DNA of 6,219 nt. Origin: Clostridia bacterium (GTDB lineage: Bacteria; Bacillota_A; Clostridia; Oscillospirales; CAG-272). The stretch spans positions 1-6,219 of the forward strand of contig JAGAIH010000098.1 of assembly GCA_017626655.1 (NCBI GenBank), read 5' to 3'. Made by a program: the position numbers and the translations under genes. Below are positions 5,473 through 6,219 of the stretch, piece after piece (positions within the stretch are counted from its first letter, which is position 1; each line of letters begins with the position of its first letter). The notes under the pieces were generated by a model. The model was not told where the DNA came from, did not search any database, and saw nothing but the letters and a program-made list of their open reading frames with translations.

Positions 5473-5498
5473 GGAAAATCCGTTGGAATTCTGTGAGA

Positions 5499-6219
5499 TC
5501 AGACCAGACCCTGGGCCATCATGGCGTCGGCGACCTTCTCGAAGCCGGCGATGTTGGCGCCTGCGACCAGATCGCCCTCCATGCCGTACTTCTTGGCGGC
5601 GGCCACGGAGTTGTTGAAGATGTCGGACATGATCTGGTGGAGCTTGGCGTCCACCTCCTCGGCGGTCCAGGAGTAGCGCATGGAGTTCTGGCTCATCTCC
5701 AGGCCCGAGACGGCCACGCCGCCTGCGTTGACGGCCTTGGAGGGAGCGATCACAAGACCGTTCTCCTTCAGGTACTCGAAGGCCTCGGCGGTGGTAGGCA
5801 TGTTGGAGACCTCCACGTAGTACTTGGTGCCGTTAGCCACGATGTTCTTGGCATCCTCGATGCCCACCTCGTTCTGGGTAGCGCAGGGCATGACCACATC
5901 CACCTTCTGCTCCCAAGGACGCTTGCCGGCGAAGAACTGGACACCGAACTTATCGGCGTAGTCCTGGACCTTGTCGCGGCCCGAGGCGCGCATCTCCAGC
6001 ATGAAGTCGATCTTCTCGTCGGTGCTGATACCGTCGGGATCGTAGACGTAGCCGTCGGGACCCGAGATGGTGACCACCTTACCGCCCAGCTCGGTGACCT
6101 TCTTGACGGTACCCCAAGCCACGTTACCGAAGCCGGACACAGCGAAGGTCTTGCCCTCGATGCTCTCGCCCAGGTACTTCAGCATCTCGACGGTGTAGTA
6201 GACGGCGCCATAGCCGGTA
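5499..6219 (-). CDS. gdhA: Glutamate dehydrogenase, C-terminal part (gene runs off the window)
   Basis: This enzyme interconverts glutamate with 2-oxoglutarate and ammonia in the cytoplasm. The last 239 residues are visible; family members have about 450, so roughly the first 210, with the catalytic Lys and Asp, lie beyond the right edge. The fragment opens with TGYGAVYYTVEMLKY and contains the dinucleotide-binding motif GFGNVAWG (about 6116-6134) and SGPDGYVYDPDGI. It then has MPCATQN, the conserved APSKAVNAGG and SGLEMSQNS, and ends in AGANIAGFEKVADAMMAQG. As I recall the C. symbiosum enzyme, which is NAD-specific, the match is very close. Both residues linked to NAD choice there (F238 and P262) are kept at 6129-6131 and 6057-6059, so a catabolic, NAD-dependent enzyme is likely. 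The stop is at 5499-5501, followed by a strong terminator. The visible fragment has no internal stop or frame break. Confidence 0.97.
   Translation of the reverse strand, partial: TGYGAVYYTVEMLKYLGESIEGKTFAVSGFGNVAWGTVKKVTELGGKVVTISGPDGYVYDPDGISTDEKIDFMLEMRASGRDKVQDYADKFGVQFFAGKRPWEQKVDVVMPCATQNEVGIEDAKNIVANGTKYYVEVSNMPTTAEAFEYLKENGLVIAPSKAVNAGGVAVSGLEMSQNSMRYSWTAEEVDAKLHQIMSDIFNNSVAAAKKYGMEGDLVAGANIAGFEKVADAMMAQGLV

Noticed and set aside
5306..5617. Open frame of 103 codons on the + strand over the tRNA promoter and the dehydrogenase end
   Set aside because: It crosses the tRNA promoter, the A-tracts and the dehydrogenase terminator, and turns into an Arg-rich antisense of the dehydrogenase.

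Overview
The window looks like chromosomal DNA of a moderately GC-rich member of the Clostridia (Bacillota), probably a gut-associated species of the Oscillospiraceae/Lachnospiraceae kind. The grounds are strong AGGAGG-type ribosome binding sites, near-perfect TTGACA/TATAAT promoters, GC-rich stem terminators, a glutamate dehydrogenase that reads very much like the Clostridium symbiosum enzyme, a Pro/Thr/Glu linker followed by a GCGS-hydrophobic-KRED tail on a secreted protein, and a CCTTCCCT-type interspersed repeat at the left edge. The taxonomic placement is inference from recall, not from a search.

Layout. Positions 1-163 hold two inverted copies of a hairpin-forming repeat, followed by about 100 bp of leader. 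Positions 268-2151 (+) encode a secreted, membrane-anchored calcineurin-like metallophosphoesterase, ended by a terminator at 2177-2208. Convergent to it, 2213-4024 (-) encodes a cytoplasmic GH127/DUF1680-type glycoside hydrolase (beta-L-arabinofuranosidase family). A 143-bp divergent promoter region separates it from an AraC-family regulator at 4168-4941 (+). The stretch 4942-5244 has no convincing gene; it holds two copies of a unit with 156-bp period and about 85% identity, each containing a terminator hairpin and the 3' end of a tRNA. The second copy is the real downstream flank of a complete tRNA-Glu(CUC) gene at 5245-5319 (-), which has a consensus promoter and phased A-tracts. After a strong terminator at 5434-5472 comes the 3' part of an NAD-type glutamate dehydrogenase gene (5499 to the window edge, -).

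How the genes fit together. The clearest functional unit is the divergent AraC regulator/GH127 pair: a sensor-regulator controlling one intracellular glycosidase. No transporter is in view, so uptake of the substrate must be encoded elsewhere. The phosphoesterase, the tRNA and the dehydrogenase each have their own signals and look like independent transcription units.

No CRISPR array, phage module, reverse transcriptase, toxin-antitoxin pair or other obviously new system was seen. The parts most worth a second look are the tRNA-derived tandem repeat, the regulator gene with two different base compositions, the regulator/hydrolase promoter region, and the C-terminal anchor of the phosphoesterase.
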